Source of the DNA: RBG-13-51-18 sp050014095
GTDB lineage: Bacteria; Chloroflexota; Dehalococcoidia; Dehalococcoidales; RBG-16-60-22
Length of the DNA: 64,000 nt
Reading direction: 5' to 3'
Assembly: GCA_050014095.1 (NCBI GenBank)
Contig: JBEKDZ010000004.1
Location: 124,001-188,000, forward strand
Position numbers and translations under genes: made by a program. This document shows, one piece after another, positions 27,272-36,640 of this stretch. How positions within the stretch are numbered: the stretch's first letter is position 1; each line of letters starts with the position of its first letter. Below the pieces are notes generated by a model that had not been told where the DNA came from, did not search any database, and was given only the letters and a program-made list of their open reading frames with translations.

Positions 27272-28128
27272 ACCATACTCAGGGAAATATTGTTTTATCC
27301 TCTACGCATCACTTAAAGATTGGTGATTCTCGTGACATGTCTTTTTTAGGTGATAACTCAATTCACTTAATTGTTACTTCACCACCTTATTGGAATTTAA
27401 AAACCTATCCAAATGGGGAAAAACAATTAGGAAATATAAATGACTATCAGACTTTTCTCGGAGAACTCAATAAAGTCCTTCATGAGTGTTATCGTGTTCT
27501 CGTACCAGGCGGTAGACTTGTCTGTGTCGTTGGAGATGTATGTTTATCACGCAGTAAACATGAACGACACCGTGTCATGCCCCTTCATGCCGATATAGCA
27601 GTACTCTGTCGTTTCATTGGGTTTGATAACCTCAATCCTATCATCTGGTATAAAATTACCAATGCTTCTTTCGAGGTAAATAACGGCACAAAATTCTTAG
27701 GAAAGCCCTATGAACCCAATGCTATTATTAAAAACGACATTGAATATATTCTCATGCAACGCAAGCCAGGTGGATATAGAAAACCCTCTGAGGAACAAAG
27801 ACACCTAAGTAAACTTTCTAAAGCTGAGTACGATGCTTGGTTTCGTCAAATATGGACAATTCCTGGGGCATCCACTCGAAAGCATCCTGCACCTTATCCA
27901 CTAGATTTAGCATATCGTTTGGTACGTATGTTTTCATTTTCAGGTGACACCGTTTTAGACCCCTTTGTTGGCACTGGTACTACAATGGTGGCCGCTTTAA
28001 GAGCAGGGCGAAATAGCTTGGGAATTGATATTGAGCCAATGTACATTGATATGGCAAAAACTTGGCTGCAAGAGGAAGCTTCTTCATTTCTTTCGAATGC
28101 CTCTATAACTTGTGATTCTCTTGGGTAG
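27247..28128 (+). CDS. DNA methyltransferase (N4-cytosine/N6-adenine, TSPPYW type), system 1
   Basis: Site-specific DNA methyltransferase of 293 residues. Catalytic motif IV is TSPPYW (residues 44-49), the form common in N4-cytosine enzymes. Motif I is DPFVGTGTT (about 238-246), located C-terminally, so the order is IV before I (beta class). It protects host DNA from the endonuclease encoded just upstream. AT-rich like its partner. Confidence 0.9.
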   Translation: MSEKSTVLNHTQGNIVLSSTHHLKIGDSRDMSFLGDNSIHLIVTSPPYWNLKTYPNGEKQLGNINDYQTFLGELNKVLHECYRVLVPGGRLVCVVGDVCLSRSKHERHRVMPLHADIAVLCRFIGFDNLNPIIWYKITNASFEVNNGTKFLGKPYEPNAIIKNDIEYILMQRKPGGYRKPSEEQRHLSKLSKAEYDAWFRQIWTIPGASTRKHPAPYPLDLAYRLVRMFSFSGDTVLDPFVGTGTTMVAALRAGRNSLGIDIEPMYIDMAKTWLQEEASSFLSNASITCDSLG

Positions 28129-28150
28129 TACGCTCCATATCTCATCCGCC

Positions 28151-28179
28151 TTGACAATTTTTCTACTCTCTTGAATAAT
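28151..28179 (+). promoter_or_regulatory. Promoter of the alcohol dehydrogenase gene
   Basis: TTGACA (28151-28156), 17 bases, AATAAT (28174-28179), 34 bases ahead of ATG 28213. Confidence 0.65.
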
Positions 28180-28212
28180 AACGTATAATTCCTCGTGTAG
28201 TTATTTTAGAGT

Positions 28213-29250
28213 ATGACCATGAAAGCCCTGCGCTGGTATAAACAAAAAGACGTGCGTTATGAAGACGCCCCGGAGCCCTCACCCGGGCCGGGGATGCTTA
28301 AGGTAAAGGTAGCCCTGGCCGGCATCTGCGGCACGGACCTGAAAGAATATGCCTACGGTCCGGTGTTGATTCCCCCGGATAAAGTGCCCCTGACGATGGG
28401 GCACGAGTTCGCCGGTACGGTGGCGGAGGTGGGTAAAGGGGTGAAGGGATTCAATGTGGGGGACCGTGTGAGCGGGGTGGGCTACTACTACTGCGGCGAG
28501 TGCTATGTCTGCAAAAAGGGACTTTATAACATCTGCGTGAACCAGCGCTTTACTGGGATTTCCACCGACGGGTGCATGGCGGAATACTTCGTTATTCCCG
28601 ATTATGCCTGCTATAAACTGCCCGATTCCGTATCCGATGAACAGGGCGCTCTTGTTGAACCTTTAGCTGTCGCCCTGCATGCGGTGAGACAGGCGCATAT
28701 TCAATCCGGAGATACCGTGGCTATCGTGGGGGACGGGACGATAGGACTGTGTTCGCTGCTGGCCGCCAGAGCCGCGGGAGCGTCAGCCGTCTATGTCATC
28801 GCCAAGCATAAAGGGCGGGGCGGACTGGCCGAGAAAATGGGTGCAACCGCCGTTATCTATTCCAGCGAAGAAAATCCGGTAAAGAAACTGCAGGAAATGA
28901 CCGGCGGCATCGGCACCGACGCCGCCATTGAATGCGTCGGCCGGCCGGAAACGCCCCAGCTGGCCATCGAGCTAACGCGGCGCGCTGGCATCGCCGTCAT
29001 CGTCGGCATCTTCGAGAAACCCGGCTTGGTAGACTTTAGCACTATGACTTTTACCGAGAAAACGATAGTGGGCAGCTCCATTTACATTGACGAGGGCCGG
29101 ACCGCCATCGCGCTTATGGCGGATAAAAGAATCGACCCCTCCCCATTGATTTCCTCCATCGTCCCCCTGAAAGACGCTGCCAAAAAGGGATTCGACGCGC
29201 TAATCAACAACAAAGAGGACAATGTTAAGGTATTGTTGCGTGTAGCCTGA
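28213..29250 (+). CDS. Zinc-dependent alcohol dehydrogenase (MDR, butanediol-dehydrogenase-like)
   Basis: Medium-chain dehydrogenase of 345 residues. Catalytic zinc site: GICGTDLKEY (Cys) and MGHEFAGTVAEVG (His-Glu). Structural zinc: CGECYVCKKGLYNIC. Rossmann fold: VAIVGDGTIGLCSLLAARAAGA. Closest in style to (R,R)-butanediol, sorbitol or threonine dehydrogenases. It oxidises a secondary alcohol or diol with NAD(P). It is monocistronic and convergent with the LarA homologue. Confidence 0.88.
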   Translation: MTMKALRWYKQKDVRYEDAPEPSPGPGMLKVKVALAGICGTDLKEYAYGPVLIPPDKVPLTMGHEFAGTVAEVGKGVKGFNVGDRVSGVGYYYCGECYVCKKGLYNICVNQRFTGISTDGCMAEYFVIPDYACYKLPDSVSDEQGALVEPLAVALHAVRQAHIQSGDTVAIVGDGTIGLCSLLAARAAGASAVYVIAKHKGRGGLAEKMGATAVIYSSEENPVKKLQEMTGGIGTDAAIECVGRPETPQLAIELTRRAGIAVIVGIFEKPGLVDFSTMTFTEKTIVGSSIYIDEGRTAIALMADKRIDPSPLISSIVPLKDAAKKGFDALINNKEDNVKVLLRVA

Positions 29251-29263
29251 AGCTTTTCCTAAA

Positions 29264-30502
29264 TTAAACCTGCGGGCAGTACTGGATATCGGCGCTGGGA
29301 TAGACGGCTACTTTCGCCCGGCTGCCATGACTCTGTTTTAACAGTTTTAAAACCTCTGACCAGTCGGACAGCATAACCACCCTATCTGTATATTCCAGGT
29401 AGTGTCGGGCAGCAAGCTCGGGGTACTCATTGAAAAAGATGAGCCGTTTTACGTTCGGCGGCACTTTCTTCTGGAGTTTTAGTTTGCCAGTGATGGTATT
29501 CCCGAAAGGCCCCATGAGGTAATGCGTCACCTGCCCCTCCGGCGCGCCGGCGATAAGCACTACCTCGCCGCCCTGCTTTTTTACCGACGGAAAAGCGACT
29601 TGCAGTCCGGAAATAGCCTCGTTAGCCTTGGCGAAGCTGTTGGCGATGACGATATCCTTTTCCACAGCTTGATTCGTCAAATAGTGCTTTTTGGCTTCTT
29701 CCAGGGCGGCGGCATAGGTCGGGCGGGGTGAACCAGCGTAGAGGGCGACCGTCTCGCCCCAATTATTGACAAGGGCGTCGATTTTCATATCCAGTCCTAC
29801 AATATCCGCCGCCTCATCGATATCACGTCGCCGGGGATTGTCCGCCAAAGCGCCCATACCTGATAATGTATCGTCAAAATCCCCTTTACCCCGCGGAGAA
29901 TGGAGTGCCAGCACCGTTTCATAGGCAGCGACGCCCGGCATGACGATTTTGCTGCCCCCGCCGAATCCCGCCATCTCATGCGGCACGATAGAGCCGATGC
30001 CTATTTTAAGGTCGCACTGCATGACCTCGGCATTGATGTTCACCTTCGTGCCGCCGGTGGTCGTGCCCGCATAAGTGCAGTTATCGTAAGGATTATGGTT
30101 ATAGACCGGGAACCGCTTAAGTACGTCCTCCCCCAGCTTTTTTACAAAGTCCACCCGGTTTAAAGTCCCATGGCAGCCGCTAGCGGCGATAAATCGTATC
30201 TGACTATCCTGGATACCGGCGGCAGCCAGTTCCGCCAGGATAAAAGGCACAATCTCCGCCACGCGAGTCACCCGCGTCATATCGTCGAAGAGAATAACCA
30301 CCTGTTTTTTCCCACGGGAATATTCCCGCAGGGGCGACATGCCGATGGGACTGCCGATGGCTTTCTTTATGGCGGCGGGGTTAAGGCGCGGGCGATTATA
30401 ACCCGCCATATTGCAGACCTCCACCTGCCAGCTATCCGGCAGGGCGATTTTAAGCTCCTTTACGCCGTACCAGGCTAACTGCGGCAGTGAGATTTTAGGC
30501 AT
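29264..30502 (-). CDS. LarA-family (nickel-pincer) lactate racemase homologue
   Basis: Protein of 412 residues with the DUF2088/LarA fold. FDDMTRVTRVAEIVPFIL and AASGCHGTL in the N-domain, then IVPHEMAGFGGGSKIVMPGVA, the segment with His and the Lys that carries the nickel-pincer nucleotide in LarA. The enzyme would racemise or epimerise a 2-hydroxyacid. LarB, LarC and LarE, which make the cofactor, are not in this window. The FAD/Fe-S operon at 6.7 kb could oxidise a product of this reaction, but no direct link is visible. Confidence 0.82.
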   Translation of the reverse strand: MPKISLPQLAWYGVKELKIALPDSWQVEVCNMAGYNRPRLNPAAIKKAIGSPIGMSPLREYSRGKKQVVILFDDMTRVTRVAEIVPFILAELAAAGIQDSQIRFIAASGCHGTLNRVDFVKKLGEDVLKRFPVYNHNPYDNCTYAGTTTGGTKVNINAEVMQCDLKIGIGSIVPHEMAGFGGGSKIVMPGVAAYETVLALHSPRGKGDFDDTLSGMGALADNPRRRDIDEAADIVGLDMKIDALVNNWGETVALYAGSPRPTYAAALEEAKKHYLTNQAVEKDIVIANSFAKANEAISGLQVAFPSVKKQGGEVVLIAGAPEGQVTHYLMGPFGNTITGKLKLQKKVPPNVKRLIFFNEYPELAARHYLEYTDRVVMLSDWSEVLKLLKQSHGSRAKVAVYPSADIQYCPQV

Positions 30503-30523
30503 TGGTCTCGACCTCCAACTCTA

Positions 30524-30979
30524 TTATTTAAGTCTTTTTATAATACCCTGTTGTTCCAACATGGTGCGCAAAATCGGGGTAATATCCATGCCGACTACTT
30601 CCTCAGGCATAAACCAGCCACAGTCCTGGGCATCGGACTGTGCTTTAAGGTCACCGCCGATATAATTCGCCAGCAGGTCGATGATAGCGTAATGGTAGCG
30701 GATACGTCCATCGGCGTCCCTAACAATATTATCCGCCGCGTCGAGCACCCGCATTATTTCGATTTTTACCGAGCATTCTTCAAATACTTCCCGCTGTGCC
30801 GCTTCCTTTATCGTCTCCCCTAGCTCTATCCCCCCGCCCGGTATGCTCCACTTGCCTTTATTCGGTTCGTTAGCGCGTTTTACCAGCAGCAGCCTTCCTT
30901 TATTGAATACCACCACCCCGACACCGGCGACCGGCAATCGGGGATACAATCGGTCGTCGTTCATGATAGTTTCTCTCAC
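30524..30979 (-). CDS. NUDIX hydrolase
   Basis: Hydrolase of 151 residues; an ATG at 30964 gives an alternative 146-residue start. The Nudix box GGGIELGETIKEAAQREVFEE begins near residue 48 and matches the GX5EX7REUXEE consensus. It probably cleaves a nucleoside diphosphate derivative. It lies 21 bases upstream of the LarA homologue on the same strand and may share its transcript. Confidence 0.9.
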   Translation of the reverse strand: MRETIMNDDRLYPRLPVAGVGVVVFNKGRLLLVKRANEPNKGKWSIPGGGIELGETIKEAAQREVFEECSVKIEIMRVLDAADNIVRDADGRIRYHYAIIDLLANYIGGDLKAQSDAQDCGWFMPEEVVGMDITPILRTMLEQQGIIKRLK

Positions 30980-31232
30980 TAAAAAAGGCGCCCCAGGAGA
31001 TACTCTAACAGGATGTTTTTATTATGGGCTCAGGTGATTTTATTGTCAAAAATGGAGTACTACGTTCTAACTAGTACTATTTGGCACAATATTTACAAAT
31101 CGTTTACATAACGCATTGTGATATTAACTATATGTTTACCTTTGGGATGCTATAGTTTCGCCGCATGGCAAAAAGCATCGTAATCGCTAATATCCTGTAC
31201 ACCCGAGAATAATACACAGGAAGGTGATGTAA

Positions 31233-34200
31233 ATGAAGAATGCTTACTCCGAAACTAAAGACGTGGGAGATAGTAGCAGTCGTTCGCTTGTTGAGGCTGA
31301 CAAAAACAACTATTATTACCCTTCTTCTCATAACGATGAGTTCTTCCACCTCTTAGCAGAAAATGCCCGCGACGTAATCTTCCATGTTAAAACATCGCCA
31401 ACCTTCCAGTTTGACTATGTAAGTCCATCTTCTACCCACATTACTGGCTATACTCCAGAGGAATTTTATGCCGACCCCCTTCTTGCCGAAAAATGCGTCC
31501 TTCCTGAAGACTTCCCCCTCGTATCAAACCCATCCGCCTGGGATAACGCCACTAAATCTAAACCCGTGGAAATACGCTGGAAACGTAAAGACGGCAGGAT
31601 AATCTGGACAGAACATATGATTTCGGTAACCCGAGATAAAGAAGGCAAGCTTGAAAGTTTCCATATTATCGCCCGCGATATTACCGAACGTAAGCAAGCC
31701 GAAGCAGCCTTACGAGAGAGTCAACAATTCACTGAAAGCCTACTTGAAAATGCGCCGCACTCAACAGTAGTAATAAATCCAGATACTTCAGTTAGATACG
31801 TTAACCCGGCCTGGGTACGCATTAACGGCTGGACCCTATCAGAAGCAGTGGGTCTAAAAAGTCCCTATCCCTGGTGGCCGGCTGAATTCAGGGATGCCTG
31901 TATCGAAGGCTTTAAACAAGCCATGGAACAGGGCAACGGTAATTCCGAAATCTTTGCCCAAAAGAAAAACGGCGAAATCTACTGGATAGCTATGAACTGG
32001 GTTTCCGTGATGAATAACGGAGAGCTGGCTTATATGATAATCAACTCCGTTGATATTACCGATCGTATCAAGTCGCAGGAAGCGCTAAAAGAATCGGAAA
32101 GTAAATACCGGTCTATTTTCGAATCCGCCAACGATATTATAGTTTTAATAGATCGCAAAGGCACCATCATTGACATTAATAATAAAGGTAAAGAAATCGT
32201 CGGTTTTGAAAAAGAAGAGGTAATCGGACAGAAATTCAGTCAGCTTACCCACATTATAACTAAAGATAGTATCACCGAGGCTACTAAAAATTTTAATCAT
32301 CGCTTGGCCGGCAATGAAATCGCCCCCTATGAGATAGAAATCAGAAAGAAAAATGGGGATATTCTCTATTTTGAAGTTAGAGCCGTGCCGCTCACAATAA
32401 ATGATAAGACCATCGCCGACGTAGCTGTATTACGTGATATAACCAATCAGAAACGCTCCATGCTGGCGCTCAAAGAGAGTGAAGAAAAATTCTCCAAGGC
32501 ATTCAGTTCCAGCCCTAACTCAGTCTGCATCGTAACCGTTAAAGAGGGGACTTTCCTTGAAGTTAATGAAAGCTTTTTACGTTTTTCCGGCTACAGCCGT
32601 AAAGAGGTAATCGGGCACACTCCAGCTGAGCTCAACCTCTGGGTAAACGAAGAAGAAGAGAAGAGAATGGCGAGAAACCTTAAAGAAACAGGCAGAGTTG
32701 ATAATGAAGAAATAAAATCGCGTATGAAATCAGGAGAAATACGAACGGGCCTGTTCTCGGCTGAAACGATTGAAATCGGCGGCAGGAAATGTATGACTCT
32801 GGTGATAACGGACATCACCGAGCAAATTAAGGCCAAGGAGGCTTTGCAGGATTCTGAAGAGAGGTTCTCCAAAGCTTTTAATGGCAGCCCGACGATGATG
32901 GTCATTGTGGCTTTCAATGAGGATAGATATGTCGAAGTCAATGATAGCTTTGTCAACTGCCTGGGATATTCTCGCGAAGAACTAATCGGGCACACAGCGG
33001 ATGAATTTAATTTATGGATATATCCTGAAGAGAAAGAGAAAATGGCCCGGCTAATCCGAGAGCAGGGTAAATTTAGAGATGAGGAGTTCCGTTTCCGCAC
33101 CAAAAATGGCGAGATACGCACCTGGTTGTGCTCGGCGGATACATTAAATATCGGCGGTGTTCGTTGTATGTTGGGCGCGTCGACGGATATCACCGAGCGA
33201 AGAAAAGCCCAGGAAGCTCTACGCGAATCAGAAGAAAAATTTTCCAAGGCGTTTCGAGCCAGCCCGAGCTCCATCTCCATCAGCCGAATGAGTGATGGTA
33301 AATTCATTGAAGTCAATGACACCTTCCTGCGAGACAAAGGCTATACGCGGGAAGAGGTGGTCGGGCACACTGCAAAAGAACTGAATATCTTCGCTAAAAA
33401 AGAAGACTATTTTGATATTAGGGCTACCCTTAACAAACAGGGAAAATTCACCAACGAAGAGATACAGTACCGCACGAAGTCAGGTCAAATTCGGACAGGG
33501 CTAATGTCCGCCGAAATAATCAATATCGGCAATGAGCCATGCATGATCGTGATGCACACTGATATAACCGATCAAAAGCTGGCGCAGGAGCAACTAAGAC
33601 TGCTTAGCTCCGTCACACAGCAGGTAACGGACTCCACCGTTATTACCGACCCGGATTTTAATATAACCTATATAAACCAGGCAGCTGAGGATATGTTCGG
33701 CTACACCCTGGATGAAGTTAAAGGGAAAAAACTATCAATTTTCAGTAAAGTAAAGCCTTCTGAAGCAACTAACAAGGCGATGAATAAAGTGCTTCAAGCT
33801 GGGAAAGTCTTCACCTCCATCATTACCAAGAAGCGCAAGGATGGCACCCTGCTGACCTGCGATTGCCGGCTTTCACCTCTATACGACGAGAAGGGACAGA
33901 TTTGCTCACTTATTGATGTCCAGCGTGATATTACCAAACAGAGAGATGTGGCAACGAAACTACAGGAACATAAAAAATTAATTGATAGCATTCTGGCTAC
34001 CATGCCAGAGGGGGTGCTTGTCATCGATAGCAACAGCCAAATACTGCTGGCTAATAAAGCCCTTTATAAGATTTTTCATCTTAACAGCAAGTCGCTGAAC
34101 AACAAGTTGCTTAGCGAGATATTCCCTACAGACCAGTTTTTCGACCTTCATAAAGCAGTGAAGCGCAGGGGAAATGAGAAAAATACCCTGGAATTCAGGT

Positions 34201-35003
34201 ACCAGGCGCAGTCTACGGAAAAGATTATCTACTGCATTATCGTTAAAATGGATGGCGAACGCACGATGCTTACTTTTTCTGACGTCTCTCGGGAAAGGGA
34301 GGAGGAGGAAAAGCTCTACCTTACCTCCCGCCTGGCTTCTCTCGGCGAGATGGCCGCCGGCCTGGCTCATGAGTTAAACAATCCTCTCACCGGCATCCTG
34401 GCTTTATCTCAACTACTGACTAGCAGCAATCTGCCGGTAGAACATAAAGAGGATATCGAATGTATCTATGGTGAAGCTAAACGAGCCGCCAGTATCGTGA
34501 AGAACGTCCTGCTGTTTGCCCGCAATAAAACGGGGGAAAACGGCCAAGCGGCGGTTAACGAAGTGATTAAAGATGTCTTGAGGCTGCGTGAATACGAAGA
34601 GAGAACCAGCAATATCAATGTCGTCACGAATTTTGAAGATAACCTGCCATCCGTACCTCTGGAAAAGGGACAGCTGCAGCAGGTTTTATTGAATCTCATC
34701 TCCAACGCCGAGGCAGCTATTAAGGAAGTGAACCGGCCGGGCATTATAACGGTAGCGACGCAACGGGTGAACAATCACGTTAATATCACCTTCAGCGATA
34801 ACGGATGCGGCATTAAAAAGCAGGTAATACGGAGGATTTTCGACCCGTTCTTCACGACCAAAGAAATCGGCAAGGGCACCGGACTCGGTTTGAGTATCTG
34901 CTACAGTATCATCGTAAAACACGGGGGCAAAATAAGTGTTAAAAGCCAGGTTAACGAAGGTGCTACCTTTACTATCAGGTTGCCTGTAGTATCGGAAATA
35001 TAA
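31233..35003 (+). CDS. Soluble histidine kinase with eight PAS domains
   Basis: Sensor kinase of 1256 residues without any membrane segment. Eight PAS/PAC units are seen at about 35-155, 160-278, 285-405, 412-532, 535-655, 660-780, 785-903 and 910-1020, most ending in an RDITE-type PAC motif. Units 4-6 are near-copies with an exact 125-residue period (EEKFSKAF, EERFSKAF, EEKFSKAF at 417, 542, 667). The kinase core has phosphoacceptor His1046 (AAGLAHELNNPL), N box NLISNAEAAI, G1 DNGCGIKK and G2 GKGTGLGLSI. It probably senses several cytosolic signals. The response regulator gene follows after 36 bases. Confidence 0.93.
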   Translation: MKNAYSETKDVGDSSSRSLVEADKNNYYYPSSHNDEFFHLLAENARDVIFHVKTSPTFQFDYVSPSSTHITGYTPEEFYADPLLAEKCVLPEDFPLVSNPSAWDNATKSKPVEIRWKRKDGRIIWTEHMISVTRDKEGKLESFHIIARDITERKQAEAALRESQQFTESLLENAPHSTVVINPDTSVRYVNPAWVRINGWTLSEAVGLKSPYPWWPAEFRDACIEGFKQAMEQGNGNSEIFAQKKNGEIYWIAMNWVSVMNNGELAYMIINSVDITDRIKSQEALKESESKYRSIFESANDIIVLIDRKGTIIDINNKGKEIVGFEKEEVIGQKFSQLTHIITKDSITEATKNFNHRLAGNEIAPYEIEIRKKNGDILYFEVRAVPLTINDKTIADVAVLRDITNQKRSMLALKESEEKFSKAFSSSPNSVCIVTVKEGTFLEVNESFLRFSGYSRKEVIGHTPAELNLWVNEEEEKRMARNLKETGRVDNEEIKSRMKSGEIRTGLFSAETIEIGGRKCMTLVITDITEQIKAKEALQDSEERFSKAFNGSPTMMVIVAFNEDRYVEVNDSFVNCLGYSREELIGHTADEFNLWIYPEEKEKMARLIREQGKFRDEEFRFRTKNGEIRTWLCSADTLNIGGVRCMLGASTDITERRKAQEALRESEEKFSKAFRASPSSISISRMSDGKFIEVNDTFLRDKGYTREEVVGHTAKELNIFAKKEDYFDIRATLNKQGKFTNEEIQYRTKSGQIRTGLMSAEIINIGNEPCMIVMHTDITDQKLAQEQLRLLSSVTQQVTDSTVITDPDFNITYINQAAEDMFGYTLDEVKGKKLSIFSKVKPSEATNKAMNKVLQAGKVFTSIITKKRKDGTLLTCDCRLSPLYDEKGQICSLIDVQRDITKQRDVATKLQEHKKLIDSILATMPEGVLVIDSNSQILLANKALYKIFHLNSKSLNNKLLSEIFPTDQFFDLHKAVKRRGNEKNTLEFRYQAQSTEKIIYCIIVKMDGERTMLTFSDVSREREEEEKLYLTSRLASLGEMAAGLAHELNNPLTGILALSQLLTSSNLPVEHKEDIECIYGEAKRAASIVKNVLLFARNKTGENGQAAVNEVIKDVLRLREYEERTSNINVVTNFEDNLPSVPLEKGQLQQVLLNLISNAEAAIKEVNRPGIITVATQRVNNHVNITFSDNGCGIKKQVIRRIFDPFFTTKEIGKGTGLGLSICYSIIVKHGGKISVKSQVNEGATFTIRLPVVSEI

Positions 35004-35039
35004 TAATCAATTCCGGATAAGGATGGAAAGGATACTGCC

Positions 35040-36089
35040 ATGGTAATAACAGCTACTAAAGACACAATATCAGAAATGACGTCTTATAAGGAAAAAATCC
35101 TTATTGTCGACGATGAAAAAACGGTGAGGCGAAGTCTTAACAAGTGTTTAACGATGAACGGCTTTACTTGTGAGGAGGCTGGTAGCGCCGAGGAAGCCAT
35201 GGCTACCTTGCGTAACAACCCAGCCGACCTGGTCATCCTGGATATAATGATGCCAGGCACCTCTGGTAGCACTTTATTGCCGCAGCTGAAAAAGTCATTC
35301 CCCGATACGGCGGTGGTCATGGCGACCGCCGTGGTGGAGCCGGATACTATCGTTAATTGCATGAAAAATGGCGCTCTTGATTATATCACCAAGCCTTTCG
35401 ATGTTAACCAGCTGATGAAAAATATCCAATCTGTGCTGGAAAAGAGGAAGCTGGAGCGGGACCTCAAGAAGAAAAGTCAGGTGCTCGAAGGCAAAGTGTC
35501 GGAACAGGCTAAAGAGCTCCAGAAGCTTTTCATCGATGCCGTGGAATCGCTCATCAGCGCACTGGAAGCCAAGGATAAATATACCGCCGGTCACTCGCGG
35601 AGAGTAACTAAAATAGCCCTGGATATCGCCTACGCAATGAGCATTAAAGGCGAAGACCTGGAAAATATACGCTGGTCTGCCCTGCTACATGATATCGGTA
35701 AAATAGGGATTGACTCGAGTATCCAGAATAAACCGGGCATTCTTACACCGAACGAGTATAACTATATTCTAACCCATTGCACCATCGGACCCGGTATCGT
35801 ACAACCCCTGGTAAACGATGACATCGTCGACGCTATCCGGCACCATCATGATAGCTACGATGGCGCCGGTGTTAACCAGACTTTAAAAGGCGGGAATATT
35901 CCACTTATTTCCAGGATTCTCGCTGTGGCTGACTCCTTTGACGCGATGACCTCCGACCGGCCTTACCGAGCCGCTATGTCCGCTATCAAAGCAGTCGAGG
36001 AGGTACAGCGTTGCGCCGGCACACAGTTTGATCCAGTTATCGTCAAGGCTTTTCTCAAGACGCCGATGGTCAGGTCTTTTAAAACTTAA
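35040..36089 (+). CDS. Response regulator with HD-GYP-like output domain
   Basis: Two-domain regulator of 349 residues, cognate to the kinase upstream. Receiver domain (about 18-135): acidic pair VDDEK, phosphoacceptor Asp68 (VILDIMMPG), Lys118 (YITKPF). A coiled linker (135-165) leads to an HD domain with HDIGK (His217-Asp218) and HHHDSYDG (268-275). The GYP signature is altered: after DG it reads AGVN instead of xGYP. Cyclic-di-GMP phosphodiesterase activity is therefore doubtful, though the metal ligands look intact. Confidence 0.9.
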   Translation: MVITATKDTISEMTSYKEKILIVDDEKTVRRSLNKCLTMNGFTCEEAGSAEEAMATLRNNPADLVILDIMMPGTSGSTLLPQLKKSFPDTAVVMATAVVEPDTIVNCMKNGALDYITKPFDVNQLMKNIQSVLEKRKLERDLKKKSQVLEGKVSEQAKELQKLFIDAVESLISALEAKDKYTAGHSRRVTKIALDIAYAMSIKGEDLENIRWSALLHDIGKIGIDSSIQNKPGILTPNEYNYILTHCTIGPGIVQPLVNDDIVDAIRHHHDSYDGAGVNQTLKGGNIPLISRILAVADSFDAMTSDRPYRAAMSAIKAVEEVQRCAGTQFDPVIVKAFLKTPMVRSFKT

Positions 36090-36133
36090 ATTCCGGATGG
36101 CGGTTCATTACCTGATAGCCGCTCTCGCCAGTT

Positions 36134-36628
36134 TTATTTACCGGCAGAGCGGTTATGTTTTTCTTCTATTGAATAGAGCTTTTCGATGGCGAACTGAACT
36201 TGCTGGGAGCATTTTTTTTCGAAAATTCCTGATTCCCTCGCCTGCTCGGCTGCTTCTTTATTCGATAAATCGACGCCGAGCAATCCCTCGCAGGTAATGG
36301 AGCCGTACTCCTTTCGGAAGCTTGTGACGAGCTCGGCGGCGTCTTCACAGGCGGCATTACGGGCTTTTTCCGCCTTATCTTTATCGCTGGTAGAACGGCG
36401 GTATTTTAAACCCAATGCCAGCGCAGCCGCCGAGACCGCCCCGCAGGGAGCCTGCTGCTGGCCGGCGATGCCGCCCCGAAAAACCGTGCCCGCCCAGAGA
36501 AAATCCTTATTCTTCAATCCGTAGGCTTCCCACATAACTTGCAGGACAGAAGGCCCTCAATGGTAGCCCAGGCGCATGTATTCCAGCACTTTGTGTTTGG
36601 CTTCATCTAGCGGTAATTTTAATTTCAT
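36134..36628 (-). CDS. C_GCAxxG_C_C-family redox protein with in-frame UGA (predicted selenoprotein)
   Basis: Predicted selenocysteine protein of 164 residues. From ATG 36628 the frame runs MKLKLPLDEA...GYH, meets TGA at 36559-36557 (codon 24) and continues in frame to the stop at 36134. The family's N-terminal signature is GYNC with the first conserved Cys; here it reads GYH-UGA-GPSVL, so the stop sits precisely on that Cys. The remaining conserved Cys are at about 62 (PCGAVSAAALALG), 94, 113 (TCEGLLG) and 140. Without readthrough only the C-terminal 133 residues would be made. It begins 12 bases after the ABC permease stop and is the last gene of that operon. A sequencing error or recent nonsense mutation is the alternative; selD and its UGA in the same window favour selenocysteine. 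Confidence 0.78.
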
Positions 36629-36640
36629 GTTCGCTCTTTT

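Noticed and set aside
30980..31232. Gap before the PAS kinase searched for promoter, tRNA or small gene
   Set aside because: AT-rich with several TTTAC/TATAG boxes but no pair at proper spacing; nothing supportable.
32591..33337. Long minus-strand frame inside the histidine kinase
   Set aside because: Antisense shadow of the PAS repeats; Ser-rich translation with no motif or ribosome-binding site.
36134..36535. Annotation of the C_GCAxxG_C_C gene as a 133-residue protein from ATG 36535
   Set aside because: This drops the conserved N-terminal motif that continues upstream in frame across the TGA.
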